This document shows positions 7,345-16,428 of a DNA stretch of 64,000 bases, in pieces. A model generated the notes under the pieces. The model had not been told where the DNA came from. It did not search any database and was given only the letters and a program-made list of their open reading frames with translations. Source of the stretch: Clostridia bacterium (lineage in GTDB: Bacteria; Bacillota; Clostridia; Oscillospirales; Acutalibacteraceae); NCBI GenBank assembly GCA_900770165.1, contig CAAGJJ010000027.1:37857-101856 (forward strand), in the 5' to 3' direction. The position numbers were made by a program, and so were the translations under genes. Each line of letters begins with the position of its first letter. Position 1 is the stretch's first letter.

Positions 7345-8460
7345 ATGGAAAATAGACCAATAATTGATTTGAGAAATATATCTGTTGAATTTGATGGTGA
7401 AATGATACTTAAAAATTTTAATTTATATATAAAAGATGGAGAATTTGTTACTCTTTTGGGACCATCAGGTTGTGGAAAAACCACTACTCTTAGAATTATA
7501 GGTGGTTTTATTAAACCAAATAGTGGCGATGTTTTGTTTAACGGTAAAAGAATTAATGATCTTCCTGCGCACAAAAGGACTGTTAACACTATATTTCAAA
7601 AATATGCATTATTTCCTCATTTAAATGTATATGAAAATATTGCATTTGGGATGAGAATCCAAAAGAAATCTGAAAGTGAAATAAGAGAAACTGTTAAAGA
7701 AATGCTTAGAATGGTTAATTTAAGCGATTTTTCTAATAGAAATATTAATAGCCTTTCTGGAGGACAACAACAAAGAATAGCAATAGCTAGAGCTCTTGCA
7801 AACAGACCTAAAGTTTTACTTTTAGACGAACCATTAGGAGCGTTAGACCTTAAACTTAGAAAAGACATGCAGTCAGAACTTAAGAATATACAACAGCAGA
7901 CAGGGATAACGTTTATATTTGTTACTCATGATCAAGAAGAAGCTTTATCTATGTCAGATACTGTTGTTGTTATGGACAAGGGAGAAATCCAGCAAATAGG
8001 AACACCTAAAGATATATATAATGAACCTAAGAATGCATTTGTAGCAGATTTTATTGGTGAAAGTAATATAATTGATGGTGTGATGAAACAAGATTATGTT
8101 GTTAAGTTCGATGGCAGAGAATTTAAATGTTTAGATTACGGATTTTCAAAGAATGAGCCAGTTGATGTGGTTATAAGACCAGAGGATATAGAAATTGTTG
8201 CTCCGGAGGAAGGGCATATATCGGGAACAGTAACTTCTGTTACTTTTAAAGGAGTCCATAATGAAATAATAGTAGATGTAGAAGATTTTAAGTGGATGAT
8301 TCAATCAACAGAATTTCAAGAACCAGGAGATAAGATTGGTTTAATATTGCAGCCCGATGATATTCATATAATGAAAAAATCTAACTATTCTAATGAAGTT
8401 GGAGATTATAGTGCGTTTAGTGATGAAATATATGAAGAACAACATAATTCAAACAGTTAA
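7345..8460 (+). CDS. potA: spermidine/putrescine ABC transporter ATPase
   Basis: A 371-residue ABC ATPase that powers polyamine uptake with PotB, PotC and PotD. Walker A GPSGCGKTT is at 39-47, the signature LSGGQ at 137-141 and Walker B VLLLDEP at 157-163; the switch His lies in FVTHDQEEA. A TOBE-type regulatory region fills the C-terminal third. The length equals known PotA proteins. ATG at 7345 follows GAGGG. First gene of a potABCD operon; the downstream regulator and acyl-CoA synthetase may be read through. Confidence 0.93.
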   Translation: MENRPIIDLRNISVEFDGEMILKNFNLYIKDGEFVTLLGPSGCGKTTTLRIIGGFIKPNSGDVLFNGKRINDLPAHKRTVNTIFQKYALFPHLNVYENIAFGMRIQKKSESEIRETVKEMLRMVNLSDFSNRNINSLSGGQQQRIAIARALANRPKVLLLDEPLGALDLKLRKDMQSELKNIQQQTGITFIFVTHDQEEALSMSDTVVVMDKGEIQQIGTPKDIYNEPKNAFVADFIGESNIIDGVMKQDYVVKFDGREFKCLDYGFSKNEPVDVVIRPEDIEIVAPEEGHISGTVTSVTFKGVHNEIIVDVEDFKWMIQSTEFQEPGDKIGLILQPDDIHIMKKSNYSNEVGDYSAFSDEIYEEQHNSNS

Positions 8461-8498
8461 AAATAATTATTTAGTGTAAGGGAAGGATAATTAAAATT

Positions 8499-9311
8499 AT
8501 GAAATCAAAAATTGCCGCTGTTCCATATATAATTTGGATGATTATATTTATTATTGTGCCTATGTTTTTAATAATTATATTTTCATTTACCAATGAAAGC
8601 GGTAGTTTTACATTTGAAAATATAAAAAGAGTAACCGACTATTCTGGTGTTTTTTTAAGATCAATTTGGCTTGGTGCGATAGCGACTTTAATTTGTCTTT
8701 TAATAGGCTATCCATTAGCTTTTATAATATCCAAATTAAATATAGGCAGTCAGAACATAGTTATTATGTTTATAATGCTTCCCATGTGGATGAATTTTTT
8801 ACTAAGAACATATTCATGGATGACTATACTTGAAAATAATGGGTTAATTAATAAATTTTTATCTTTGCTTGGTTTGCCCCAATTAAATTTAATAAATACG
8901 CAAGGTGCTGTTGTTTTAGGTATGGTTTATAATTTTTTACCTTATATGATTTTACCGATATATTCAGTTATAGCTAAAATAGATTCCAAAATTATTGAGG
9001 CTGCTGAAGATTTGGGTGCGGGTAGAAGAAAAGTTTTTTCAAAAATAATTTTTCCTTTAAGCATACCAGGAATTATATCTGGTGTAACAATGGTTTTTGT
9101 GCCAGCTGTTAGTACTTTTATTATATCTAAAATGCTTGGTGGAGGCGCGAATTTACTTATAGGTGACTTAATAGACATGCAGTTTTTAGGTAATTCTTAT
9201 AATCCTCATCTTGGTTCGGCTATATCATTAATATTAATGATTTTAATTATGATATGTTTGGGAATAATGAATCAGTTTGATGGTGAAGAAAATGGAGGAA
9301 TAATAGTATGA
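8499..9311 (+). CDS. potB: spermidine/putrescine ABC transporter permease
   Basis: A 270-residue inner-membrane permease with about six helices. The EAA loop, which docks onto the ATPase, is in IIEAAEDLGAGRRKVFSKII at about 165-184. It pairs with PotC to form the channel. Its stop overlaps the PotC start by four bases (ATGA), which suggests translational coupling. ATG at 8499 follows GGGAAGGA. Confidence 0.92.
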   Translation: MKSKIAAVPYIIWMIIFIIVPMFLIIIFSFTNESGSFTFENIKRVTDYSGVFLRSIWLGAIATLICLLIGYPLAFIISKLNIGSQNIVIMFIMLPMWMNFLLRTYSWMTILENNGLINKFLSLLGLPQLNLINTQGAVVLGMVYNFLPYMILPIYSVIAKIDSKIIEAAEDLGAGRRKVFSKIIFPLSIPGIISGVTMVFVPAVSTFIISKMLGGGANLLIGDLIDMQFLGNSYNPHLGSAISLILMILIMICLGIMNQFDGEENGGIIV

Positions 9312-10126
9312 AAACGATTTCAAAAATTTATTCATCCTTGGTATTTATATTCCTTTATGCTCCTATAGTTGTGTTAATAGTATTTTCTTTTAATAACTCA
9401 AAAAGTCGTGTTTTATGGTCAGGTTTTACATTTAAATGGTATAAAATGCTTTTTGAGAATCGCCAAATTTTAATGGCTCTTTCTAATACGCTAATAATAG
9501 CTGTTTTGTCAGCTATTTTTGCAACTACTTTAGGTACTATTGCTGCAATTGGGATAATGAGTTTAAATAAGTGGCTTAAGAAAACTGTTATGAATGTAAC
9601 GAATATTCCAATGGCGAATCCAGAGATAGTAACAGGTGTTTCTTTAATGTTATTATTTGTATTTTTGTACGAAAATTTTAATATTTTAAAACCGGGCATG
9701 ACTACATTAATTTTAGCACATACAACTTTTTGTTTGCCGTATGTAATACTTTCGGTTATGCCTAAATTAAGGCAGATGGATTCACATTTATATGAAGCAG
9801 CACAAGATTTAGGTTGTCCACCTGTTAAGTCATTTTTTAAAGTTGTATTACCAGAAATAATGCCTGGAATTGTAACAGGAATGATAATGTCTTTTACTTT
9901 ATCGATAGATGATTTTGTTATAAGCTATTTTGTAAGTGGAACTACTCAAACTCTTCCAATAGCAATATATTCAATGACACGAAAAATAGTAAGTCCTGAA
10001 ATTAATGCCCTTTCAACTATACTTTTTGTTATAATACTTATTCTTCTTGTCATTATAAATATAAGGCAGATAAATGAAAAGAAAATGGAGTTAAAAGCTA
10101 AACAAAAAGGAGCTAGAATTAAGTGA
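9308..10126 (+). CDS. potC: spermidine/putrescine ABC transporter permease
   Basis: A 272-residue membrane permease with about six helices. Its EAA loop is in LYEAAQDLGCPPVKSFFKVV, about residues 159-178. It is the second channel subunit of the polyamine importer. It overlaps potB and potD by four bases each, so all three are probably coupled. The C-terminal tail is lysine-rich and cytoplasmic. Confidence 0.92.
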   Translation: MKTISKIYSSLVFIFLYAPIVVLIVFSFNNSKSRVLWSGFTFKWYKMLFENRQILMALSNTLIIAVLSAIFATTLGTIAAIGIMSLNKWLKKTVMNVTNIPMANPEIVTGVSLMLLFVFLYENFNILKPGMTTLILAHTTFCLPYVILSVMPKLRQMDSHLYEAAQDLGCPPVKSFFKVVLPEIMPGIVTGMIMSFTLSIDDFVISYFVSGTTQTLPIAIYSMTRKIVSPEINALSTILFVIILILLVIINIRQINEKKMELKAKQKGARIK

Positions 10127-11295
10127 AAATTAAGATTTTTACATCAATTATTTTGTTAGTGTTTTTAAGCACATTTTCTATAACGGTATTTGCAAAGTCT
10201 AGCAATGTAACAATTAATGTTTATAACTGGGGAGAATATATATCAGATGGAACAGATGGAAGCATAGATGTTAATGATGAATTTACAAAGAAAACTGGTA
10301 TAAATGTGCATTATACAACTTTTCAAAGCAATGAAGAAATGTTTGCTAAATTAGTAAGTGGTGGAGCAGATTATGATGTTATAGTTCCTTCCGACTATAT
10401 GGTTAGTAAATTAATTGAAAATAATATGCTTGCGAAGCTTAATTTTAATAATATTCCAAATTTTTCACTTATTGATGAGAAAATGTTAAACCTAGAGTAT
10501 GATATTACAAATGAATATTCGGTTCCATATGCTTGGGGAACGGTGGGAATATTTTATAATAAAAATAAAGTTAGTGAAACAGAAGATGAAATAGGCTGGG
10601 ATATACTTTGGAATGCTAAATATAAAGGGCAAATATTAATGTTCGATAATTCTAGAGATGCATTTAGTATATCACTCATGCGGCTAGGAAGATCTGTAAA
10701 TAGTATAAATGAGCAAGATTGGTATGACGCTGCTGAGGAATTAAGTAAACAAAAACCTCTTGTTCAGTCATATGTTATGGACCAAATTTTTGATAAAATG
10801 AGTAATGGAGAAGCAGCACTTGCACCGTATTATGCAGGTGATGCAGTTGTATTAATTAAAGATAATCCCAATATAGGCTTCACTATACCTAAAGAAGGAA
10901 CTACAAAGTTTGTAGATGCTATGTGTATTCCTGCAAATTCTATGCATAAAGAAGAGGCTGAAGCGTATATAAATTTTATGTGTGAAACATATATTGCAAA
11001 AGCAAATATAGACCGTATAGGATATTCTACTCCACAAAAAGAAGTATTTAAGCAACTAGATCCACAAATAGCTAATAATGAAATGTTTTATCCAAGCGAT
11101 GATGTCTTAAATAAAACAGAAGTATTTAAAAATTTGCCAGATAATATAAGTACTTTACTTGATAGTTTATGGGTTGAAGTTAAAACTGGTCAAAAAGGAA
11201 GTACATGTGCATTGGTAGCAGTATTTTTAGGCTTTGTATTACTATATGTATTTATAGTCACTTATAAAAAAATGCGCATTAAAAAGGGAAAATAA
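10123..11295 (+). CDS. potD: spermidine/putrescine-binding protein with C-terminal membrane helix
   Basis: A 390-residue extracellular solute-binding protein of the PotD/PotF family that delivers polyamine to PotBC. It has a signal peptide (residues 1-25, ending TVFAKS) and the family-typical VYNWGEYI near the mature N-terminus, plus ANSMHKEEAEAYINFM in the C-terminal half. Odd point: there is no lipobox Cys after the signal peptide. Instead a single hydrophobic helix at about 362-381 (LVAVFLGFVLLYVFIVTY) with a basic tail would anchor it by its C-terminus. GTG start overlaps the potC stop by four bases. Confidence 0.9.
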   Translation: MKIKIFTSIILLVFLSTFSITVFAKSSNVTINVYNWGEYISDGTDGSIDVNDEFTKKTGINVHYTTFQSNEEMFAKLVSGGADYDVIVPSDYMVSKLIENNMLAKLNFNNIPNFSLIDEKMLNLEYDITNEYSVPYAWGTVGIFYNKNKVSETEDEIGWDILWNAKYKGQILMFDNSRDAFSISLMRLGRSVNSINEQDWYDAAEELSKQKPLVQSYVMDQIFDKMSNGEAALAPYYAGDAVVLIKDNPNIGFTIPKEGTTKFVDAMCIPANSMHKEEAEAYINFMCETYIAKANIDRIGYSTPQKEVFKQLDPQIANNEMFYPSDDVLNKTEVFKNLPDNISTLLDSLWVEVKTGQKGSTCALVAVFLGFVLLYVFIVTYKKMRIKKGK

Positions 11296-11346
11296 TATAT
11301 TTTGTATGGGTTAATATTCGCTAATATATCTTTGGAGTGTGACACT

Positions 11347-11916
11347 ATGGAAACACGTATAGTTGAAATTGCCGAAAGAATTAGAGGACTAAGAGAAATG
11401 TTAGGAATTAGCTGTGAAGATATGGCAAAATTCACTGGAGTTACGGTAGAGGATTATGTAACCTTTGAAAATGCAAGGAATGATTTTAACTTTACTTTCT
11501 TATATAAATGTGCAGATAGATTTGGTGTTGATATAGTAGAATTATTAACGGGAGAGAATCCACATCTTTCATTTTATTCTATTGTTAGATCAGGCAGGGG
11601 TTTAGACATGAAAAGACGAGAAGGATTTAAATATGAGCATTTGTCATATAAGTTTAAAGGAAAAATGGCAGAGACTTTTTTAGTTACGGCACCATATATA
11701 GAAGCAGAACAAGATGAACCCATTGTGTTGTCTAAACATGAGGGCCAAGAATTTGATTATATAATTTCTGGCAGTTTAAAAGTTCAAATGGATAAATATA
11801 CAGAAGTTTTAAAAGAAGGAGATGCAATATATTATAATTCTGGCAGAGCGCATGGAATGATAGCAACTGGTGGTGAAGATTGTAAATTTCTTGCTGTTGT
11901 TATTAAAAATCAATAA
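11347..11916 (+). CDS. XRE-family regulator with C-terminal cupin
   Basis: About 189 residues. An N-terminal XRE helix-turn-helix (about 8-63) is joined to a cupin domain (about 110-187, with HEGQEFDYIISG and EGDAIYYNSGRAHGM) that usually binds a small ligand or metal. The layout resembles PuuR-type regulators, which control polyamine genes, so regulation of the adjacent pot or synthetase genes is a fair inference. The open frame begins at 11302, but ATG 11347 with GGAG nine bases upstream is the better start. Confidence 0.85.
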   Translation: METRIVEIAERIRGLREMLGISCEDMAKFTGVTVEDYVTFENARNDFNFTFLYKCADRFGVDIVELLTGENPHLSFYSIVRSGRGLDMKRREGFKYEHLSYKFKGKMAETFLVTAPYIEAEQDEPIVLSKHEGQEFDYIISGSLKVQMDKYTEVLKEGDAIYYNSGRAHGMIATGGEDCKFLAVVIKNQ

Positions 11917-11929
11917 AGGGGCGATCTGG

Positions 11930-13558
11930 GTGATTAATATTCATCAAAAGTTTTGTAAGGAAACTTTTTATTCAGGAAGTCTAATTGATTTTGAACCTAT
12001 TTATGAAGAGTCTTTTAATTTTGCTTATGATGTTATTGATGCTATAGCTTTAGCGACCCCAACTAGACGAGCAATGGTATGGTGTAATGATAAAGGTGAA
12101 GAGCATACATTTACATTTTCAGATATAAGTAAATACAGCAATATGGCTGCTAATATGTTTTTATCTCTTGGTATAAAAAGAGGAGATAAAGTAATGCTTG
12201 TTTTAAAAAGACATTATCAATTTTGGTTTGCTGTTCTTGGTTTACATAAAATAGGTGCTATTGCAGTTCCTGCAGTTAATCAGTTAACAAAAAAAGATTT
12301 TTTATATAGATTCAAGACAGCAGAAATACAGGCTTTGATTTGTACCGTTGATGGAGATGTTATTAGTAATGCTGAAGAGGCAATTTCTGAATATAGTAAT
12401 TTAAAGTTTATAATGTCTGTTAATGGCAAAATAAAAGGTTGGAGATGTTTTGATGAAGATATAAAAAAATATTCTTGTAAAATGAATAGGCATGGAACAA
12501 AGTGTACAGACCCTATGTTACTATATTTTACTTCAGGAACAACAGGTATGCCAAAAATGGTATGCCATGATTTTACATATCCTCTTGGACATATTGTAAC
12601 AGCGAAGTATTGGCAAAGTGTTGTTCCCGATGGACTTCATTTAACTATATCAGATACTGGTTGGTTGAAATCTATGTGGGGTAAACTTTATGGTCAGTGG
12701 TTTATGGAAGCAGGGATTTTTGTGTGTGATTTTGATAGATTTAATCCTGCAAATTTGCTTCCTTTATTTTCAAAATATCAGATAACAACATTTTGTGCAC
12801 CTCCTACCATGTTTAGACTTTTTATAAAAGAAAATATACAAAAGTATGATTTATCTTCATTAAAACATGTTACAATTGCAGGAGAAGCATTAAACCCAGA
12901 AATCTTTAAAAGATTTTATGAGGCAACAGGAATTAAACCTATGGAAGGTTTTGGACAATCGGAGACTACAGCTATTTTATTTAATTCTGTAGGTACAGAG
13001 CCTAAACCAGGCTCAATGGGGAAACCATCACCTGCATATGATGTTGACATTATAGACCGAAATGGAAATTCGGTAGATCCAGGAGAAATAGGAGAGATAG
13101 TTATTAGAACCGATAAAGGCAAACCTTGTGGTATGTTTAATGGATATTATAATGATAAAAAGAAAACCAATTATGCTTGGAATAATAATATATATCATAC
13201 TGGAGACACAGCTTGGAAAGATGAAGATGGATATGTATGGTATGTTGGACGCACAGATGATATAATTAAATCATCAGGATATCGTATAGGTCCTTTTGAA
13301 ATTGAGAGTGTCTTATTAGAGCATCCTTCTGTTTTAGAATGTGCGGTAACGGGCGTACCAGATAAAATAAGAGGCCAGATTGTGAAAGCGGCAATAGTTT
13401 TATCGCATGGATTTAAGCCATCAGAAAGTTTAAAAAAAGAAATTCAAAATTTTGTAAAACATCAAACGGCTCCTTATAAGTATCCAAGAGCTATTGATTT
13501 TGTCGACGCTATTCCTAAAACTGCAACTGGAAAAATTATAAGATCAGCTATACGCTAA
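11930..13558 (+). CDS. AMP-binding acyl-CoA synthetase
   Basis: About 542 residues. It is an ANL-family adenylating enzyme that forms an acyl-AMP and then an acyl-CoA. Core motifs are LLYFTSGTTGMPKM (phosphate loop), EGFGQSETT, TGDTAWKDEDGYVWYVGR, and the catalytic C-terminal lysine in PKTATGKI. The sequence is closest in style to medium-chain or acetyl-type (ACSM-like) synthetases; the exact acid is unknown. I place the start at GTG 11930, after AAAGGGG; the frame is open further upstream but overlaps the regulator gene. It lies 13 bases after the XRE-cupin gene, so both are probably one unit. Confidence 0.85.
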   Translation: MINIHQKFCKETFYSGSLIDFEPIYEESFNFAYDVIDAIALATPTRRAMVWCNDKGEEHTFTFSDISKYSNMAANMFLSLGIKRGDKVMLVLKRHYQFWFAVLGLHKIGAIAVPAVNQLTKKDFLYRFKTAEIQALICTVDGDVISNAEEAISEYSNLKFIMSVNGKIKGWRCFDEDIKKYSCKMNRHGTKCTDPMLLYFTSGTTGMPKMVCHDFTYPLGHIVTAKYWQSVVPDGLHLTISDTGWLKSMWGKLYGQWFMEAGIFVCDFDRFNPANLLPLFSKYQITTFCAPPTMFRLFIKENIQKYDLSSLKHVTIAGEALNPEIFKRFYEATGIKPMEGFGQSETTAILFNSVGTEPKPGSMGKPSPAYDVDIIDRNGNSVDPGEIGEIVIRTDKGKPCGMFNGYYNDKKKTNYAWNNNIYHTGDTAWKDEDGYVWYVGRTDDIIKSSGYRIGPFEIESVLLEHPSVLECAVTGVPDKIRGQIVKAAIVLSHGFKPSESLKKEIQNFVKHQTAPYKYPRAIDFVDAIPKTATGKIIRSAIR

Positions 13559-13597
13559 AATAGTATTTAAAATATAAAAATAAAAGGAGAATGAAAA

Positions 13598-15538
13598 ATG
13601 ATAAATGTAAAATTAAAAGGAAATATTGTTAAACAGTATGAAAAGGGAACTAAGGTATCTGATATAGCCAAGTCTTTAGGTATGGGACTTTATAAGGCTG
13701 CCTGTGTTGGGAAAATTAATGGTACAGTGGTTGATCTTAGAACACCAGTTGAAGAGGATTGTGAATTATCAATATTAACATTTGAAGACGACGAGGGAAA
13801 GAGGGCTTATTGGCATACAACATCACATATTATGGCACAGGCTGTAAAAAGATTGTTTCCTAGTGCTACTCTTGCAATTGGACCTTCTATTGATAATGGC
13901 TTTTATTACGATTTTGATTTGGTAAAGTCTTTAACGCCAGAAGATTTAACAAAAATAGAACTGGAAATGAAAAAAATTATAAAAGAAGATTTACCAATAG
14001 AGAAATTTGAACTTGAGCCTAAAGAGGCTATTGAGCTAATGCAAAAAGATAATCAAGTTTATAAAATAGAGCTAATTAACGAACATTCTGCCAATGGTGA
14101 AAAGATCTCATTTTATAAACAAGGAGATTTTGTTGATCTATGTGCGGGACCTCATTTACTGTCAACAGGAAAAGTAAAGGCTTTTAAGCTTACAAGTTGT
14201 ACTGGTGCTTATTGGAGAGGAGACTCTAAAAATAAAATGCTTCAAAGAATATATGGAATTTCTTTTCCAAAGGCATCTGAGCTGACAGAATATTTAGAAG
14301 CTGTTGAAGAGGCTAAAAAACGAGATCATAATAAAATAGGCAGAGAGCTAGGTTTCTTTACAACTGTAGACTATATAGGACAAGGATTACCAATTTTACT
14401 ACCTAAAGGAGCAAGAGTTATACAAACTCTTCAGAGATTTGTGGAAGACGAGGAAGAGAAAAGAGGCTATTTACTAACGAAGACACCATTTATGGCAAAA
14501 AGTGATTTTTATAAGATATCAGGGCATTGGTACCACTACAAAGAAAACATGTTCATTCTTGGAGATGAAGAAAAAGATGATGAGGTTTTTGCACTAAGAC
14601 CTATGACTTGTCCATTTCAATTTCAAACTTATTTAACTAAAAAGAGAAGCTATAGAGATTTACCTATGAGATTAAATGAAACCTCTACTCTATTTAGAAA
14701 CGAAGCTAGTGGAGAAATGCATGGCCTTATTCGTGTTAGACAGTTTACAATTTCAGAAGGTCATATAGCATGCACACCAGACCAACTTGAAAGTGAATTC
14801 GCTGGATGTGTTGAACTTGCAAATTATATACTTAAGACTTTAGGTCTTAATGAAGACGTTTGGTATAGATTTTCAAAATGGGATGAAAATAATAAGGAAA
14901 AGTATATAGGAAGTGCTGAAGAATGGGAAATGGTTCAAAATAGAATGCGCGGTATTTTAGATGATTTGAATATTAATTATACAGAAGCGGATGGAGAAGC
15001 AGCATTTTACGGACCAAAACTTGATGTACAAATTAAAAATGTACATGGTAAAGAGGATACATTAGTAACCGTTCAAGTTGACTTTCAACTTGCAAAAAGG
15101 TTCGAAATGTCTTATATAGATGCCGACGGGCAAAGTAAGTACCCGTATGTTATACATAGGACATCTTTAGGCTGTTACGAAAGAACTTTAGCTCTTTTAA
15201 TTGAAAAATATGCAGGTGCACTTCCAACATGGTTAATGCCTGAGCAGGTAAGAATTCTTCCTATAAGTGACAGGTTACAAGAGAATGCCTTAAAAGTTGA
15301 AAAATTGTTAAAAGATCGTGGAATTAGAGTAACTACAGATACAAGAAGTGAGAAGGTAGGTTATAAAATAAGAGAAGCTCAGCTTGAAAAAATTCCTTAT
15401 ATGGTTATCATTGGAGATAAAGAAGTTGAATCTGGTACAATATCTGTAAGAGGAAGAAAAGACGGCGATATTGGTTCAATGACTGTAGAAGATTTTACAA
15501 ATAAAATTTTAGATGAAATAACCAGTAAGAGTATATGA
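13598..15538 (+). CDS. thrS: threonine--tRNA ligase
   Basis: A 646-residue class II synthetase that charges tRNA-Thr. Domains in order: TGS (about 1-62); editing domain (about 70-230, with HTTSHIMAQAVKR and the CAGPHL site); catalytic core (about 245-540), in which the zinc ligands are the Cys of MTCPFQF and His residues in MHGLIRV and VIHRTSLG; anticodon-binding domain (about 545-640). Start ATG follows AAAGGAG. The 39-base gap upstream has no T-box leader, which is notable for a Firmicute thrS. The next gene begins within its stop region. Confidence 0.97.
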   Translation: MINVKLKGNIVKQYEKGTKVSDIAKSLGMGLYKAACVGKINGTVVDLRTPVEEDCELSILTFEDDEGKRAYWHTTSHIMAQAVKRLFPSATLAIGPSIDNGFYYDFDLVKSLTPEDLTKIELEMKKIIKEDLPIEKFELEPKEAIELMQKDNQVYKIELINEHSANGEKISFYKQGDFVDLCAGPHLLSTGKVKAFKLTSCTGAYWRGDSKNKMLQRIYGISFPKASELTEYLEAVEEAKKRDHNKIGRELGFFTTVDYIGQGLPILLPKGARVIQTLQRFVEDEEEKRGYLLTKTPFMAKSDFYKISGHWYHYKENMFILGDEEKDDEVFALRPMTCPFQFQTYLTKKRSYRDLPMRLNETSTLFRNEASGEMHGLIRVRQFTISEGHIACTPDQLESEFAGCVELANYILKTLGLNEDVWYRFSKWDENNKEKYIGSAEEWEMVQNRMRGILDDLNINYTEADGEAAFYGPKLDVQIKNVHGKEDTLVTVQVDFQLAKRFEMSYIDADGQSKYPYVIHRTSLGCYERTLALLIEKYAGALPTWLMPEQVRILPISDRLQENALKVEKLLKDRGIRVTTDTRSEKVGYKIREAQLEKIPYMVIIGDKEVESGTISVRGRKDGDIGSMTVEDFTNKILDEITSKSI

Positions 15539-15555
15539 TAAATGGGAGAAATCAT

Positions 15556-16428
15556 ATGTCTAGAAACCTAACATCTAAAATTGAAAGTATGATGCCTAGC
15601 TTTTCAAAGGGGCAGAAACTTATAGCAAAGTATATTATAGAAAACTATGATAAAGCGGCGTTTATGACCGCTTTAAAGTTAGGAGAAACTGTTGGTGTAA
15701 GTGAATCTACTGTTGTAAGATTTGCTACTGAAATAGGGTTTGACGGATACCCTAAGCTTCAAAAAGCTATTCAGGAAATGATTAGAAGTAGACTCACATC
15801 TGTTCAAAGGTTTGAGGTTACAGAATCAAGAATAGGTGGTAGTGATATATTTGATTCTGTCCTTAACCATGATATAGACAAAATAAAAAAGACTTTAGAT
15901 GAAGCTTCACGTAAAGATTTTTACGCTGCTGTTGATTCAATAGTAGCAGCTAGAAAAATATATATTTTAGCGGCAAGGAGCTCTATGGCGCTTGCAAGCT
16001 TTTTAGGATTTTATTTTAACCTTATGTTTGAGAATATTGTTGTCATAAAGGCAACAAGTGAAGCTGAGATATATGAGCAGCTTTTTAGAATATCTAAACA
16101 AGATGTAATAGTAGGAATAAGTTTTCCAAGATATTCAAGAATAGTGGTAAAGGCCACAGAGTTTGCTTCAAATCGAGGTGCTGCTGTAATATCAATGACA
16201 GATTGCTTTGCCTCTCCTATGGTAGAATATGCAGATCATGTGATTTTAGCGAGAAGCGACATGGCATCTATAGTAGATTCATTAGTTGCGCCACTTAGTG
16301 TGATAAATGCATTAATCGTAGCAACTGCATTAAAGAAAAAAGTAGATGTTGTGAATACTTTTAGAAAGCTCGAAAATTTATGGGAACAGTATGAGGTTTA
16401 TGAAAAGGCTGATGGTGAAGGATTTTGA
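15556..16428 (+). CDS. MurR/RpiR-family regulator with SIS domain
   Basis: About 290 residues. An N-terminal RpiR helix-turn-helix (about 1-77: LGETVGVSESTVVRFATEIGFDGYPKLQ) precedes a SIS sugar-phosphate-binding domain (about 110-240: IYILAARSSMALASFLGFYF, DVIVGISFPRYSR). Such regulators sense phosphosugars. The frame is open from ATG 15535, which overlaps the thrS stop, but ATG 15556 with GGGAG eight bases upstream is the better start. No sugar genes adjoin it, so the target is unknown. Confidence 0.87.
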   Translation: MSRNLTSKIESMMPSFSKGQKLIAKYIIENYDKAAFMTALKLGETVGVSESTVVRFATEIGFDGYPKLQKAIQEMIRSRLTSVQRFEVTESRIGGSDIFDSVLNHDIDKIKKTLDEASRKDFYAAVDSIVAARKIYILAARSSMALASFLGFYFNLMFENIVVIKATSEAEIYEQLFRISKQDVIVGISFPRYSRIVVKATEFASNRGAAVISMTDCFASPMVEYADHVILARSDMASIVDSLVAPLSVINALIVATALKKKVDVVNTFRKLENLWEQYEVYEKADGEGF

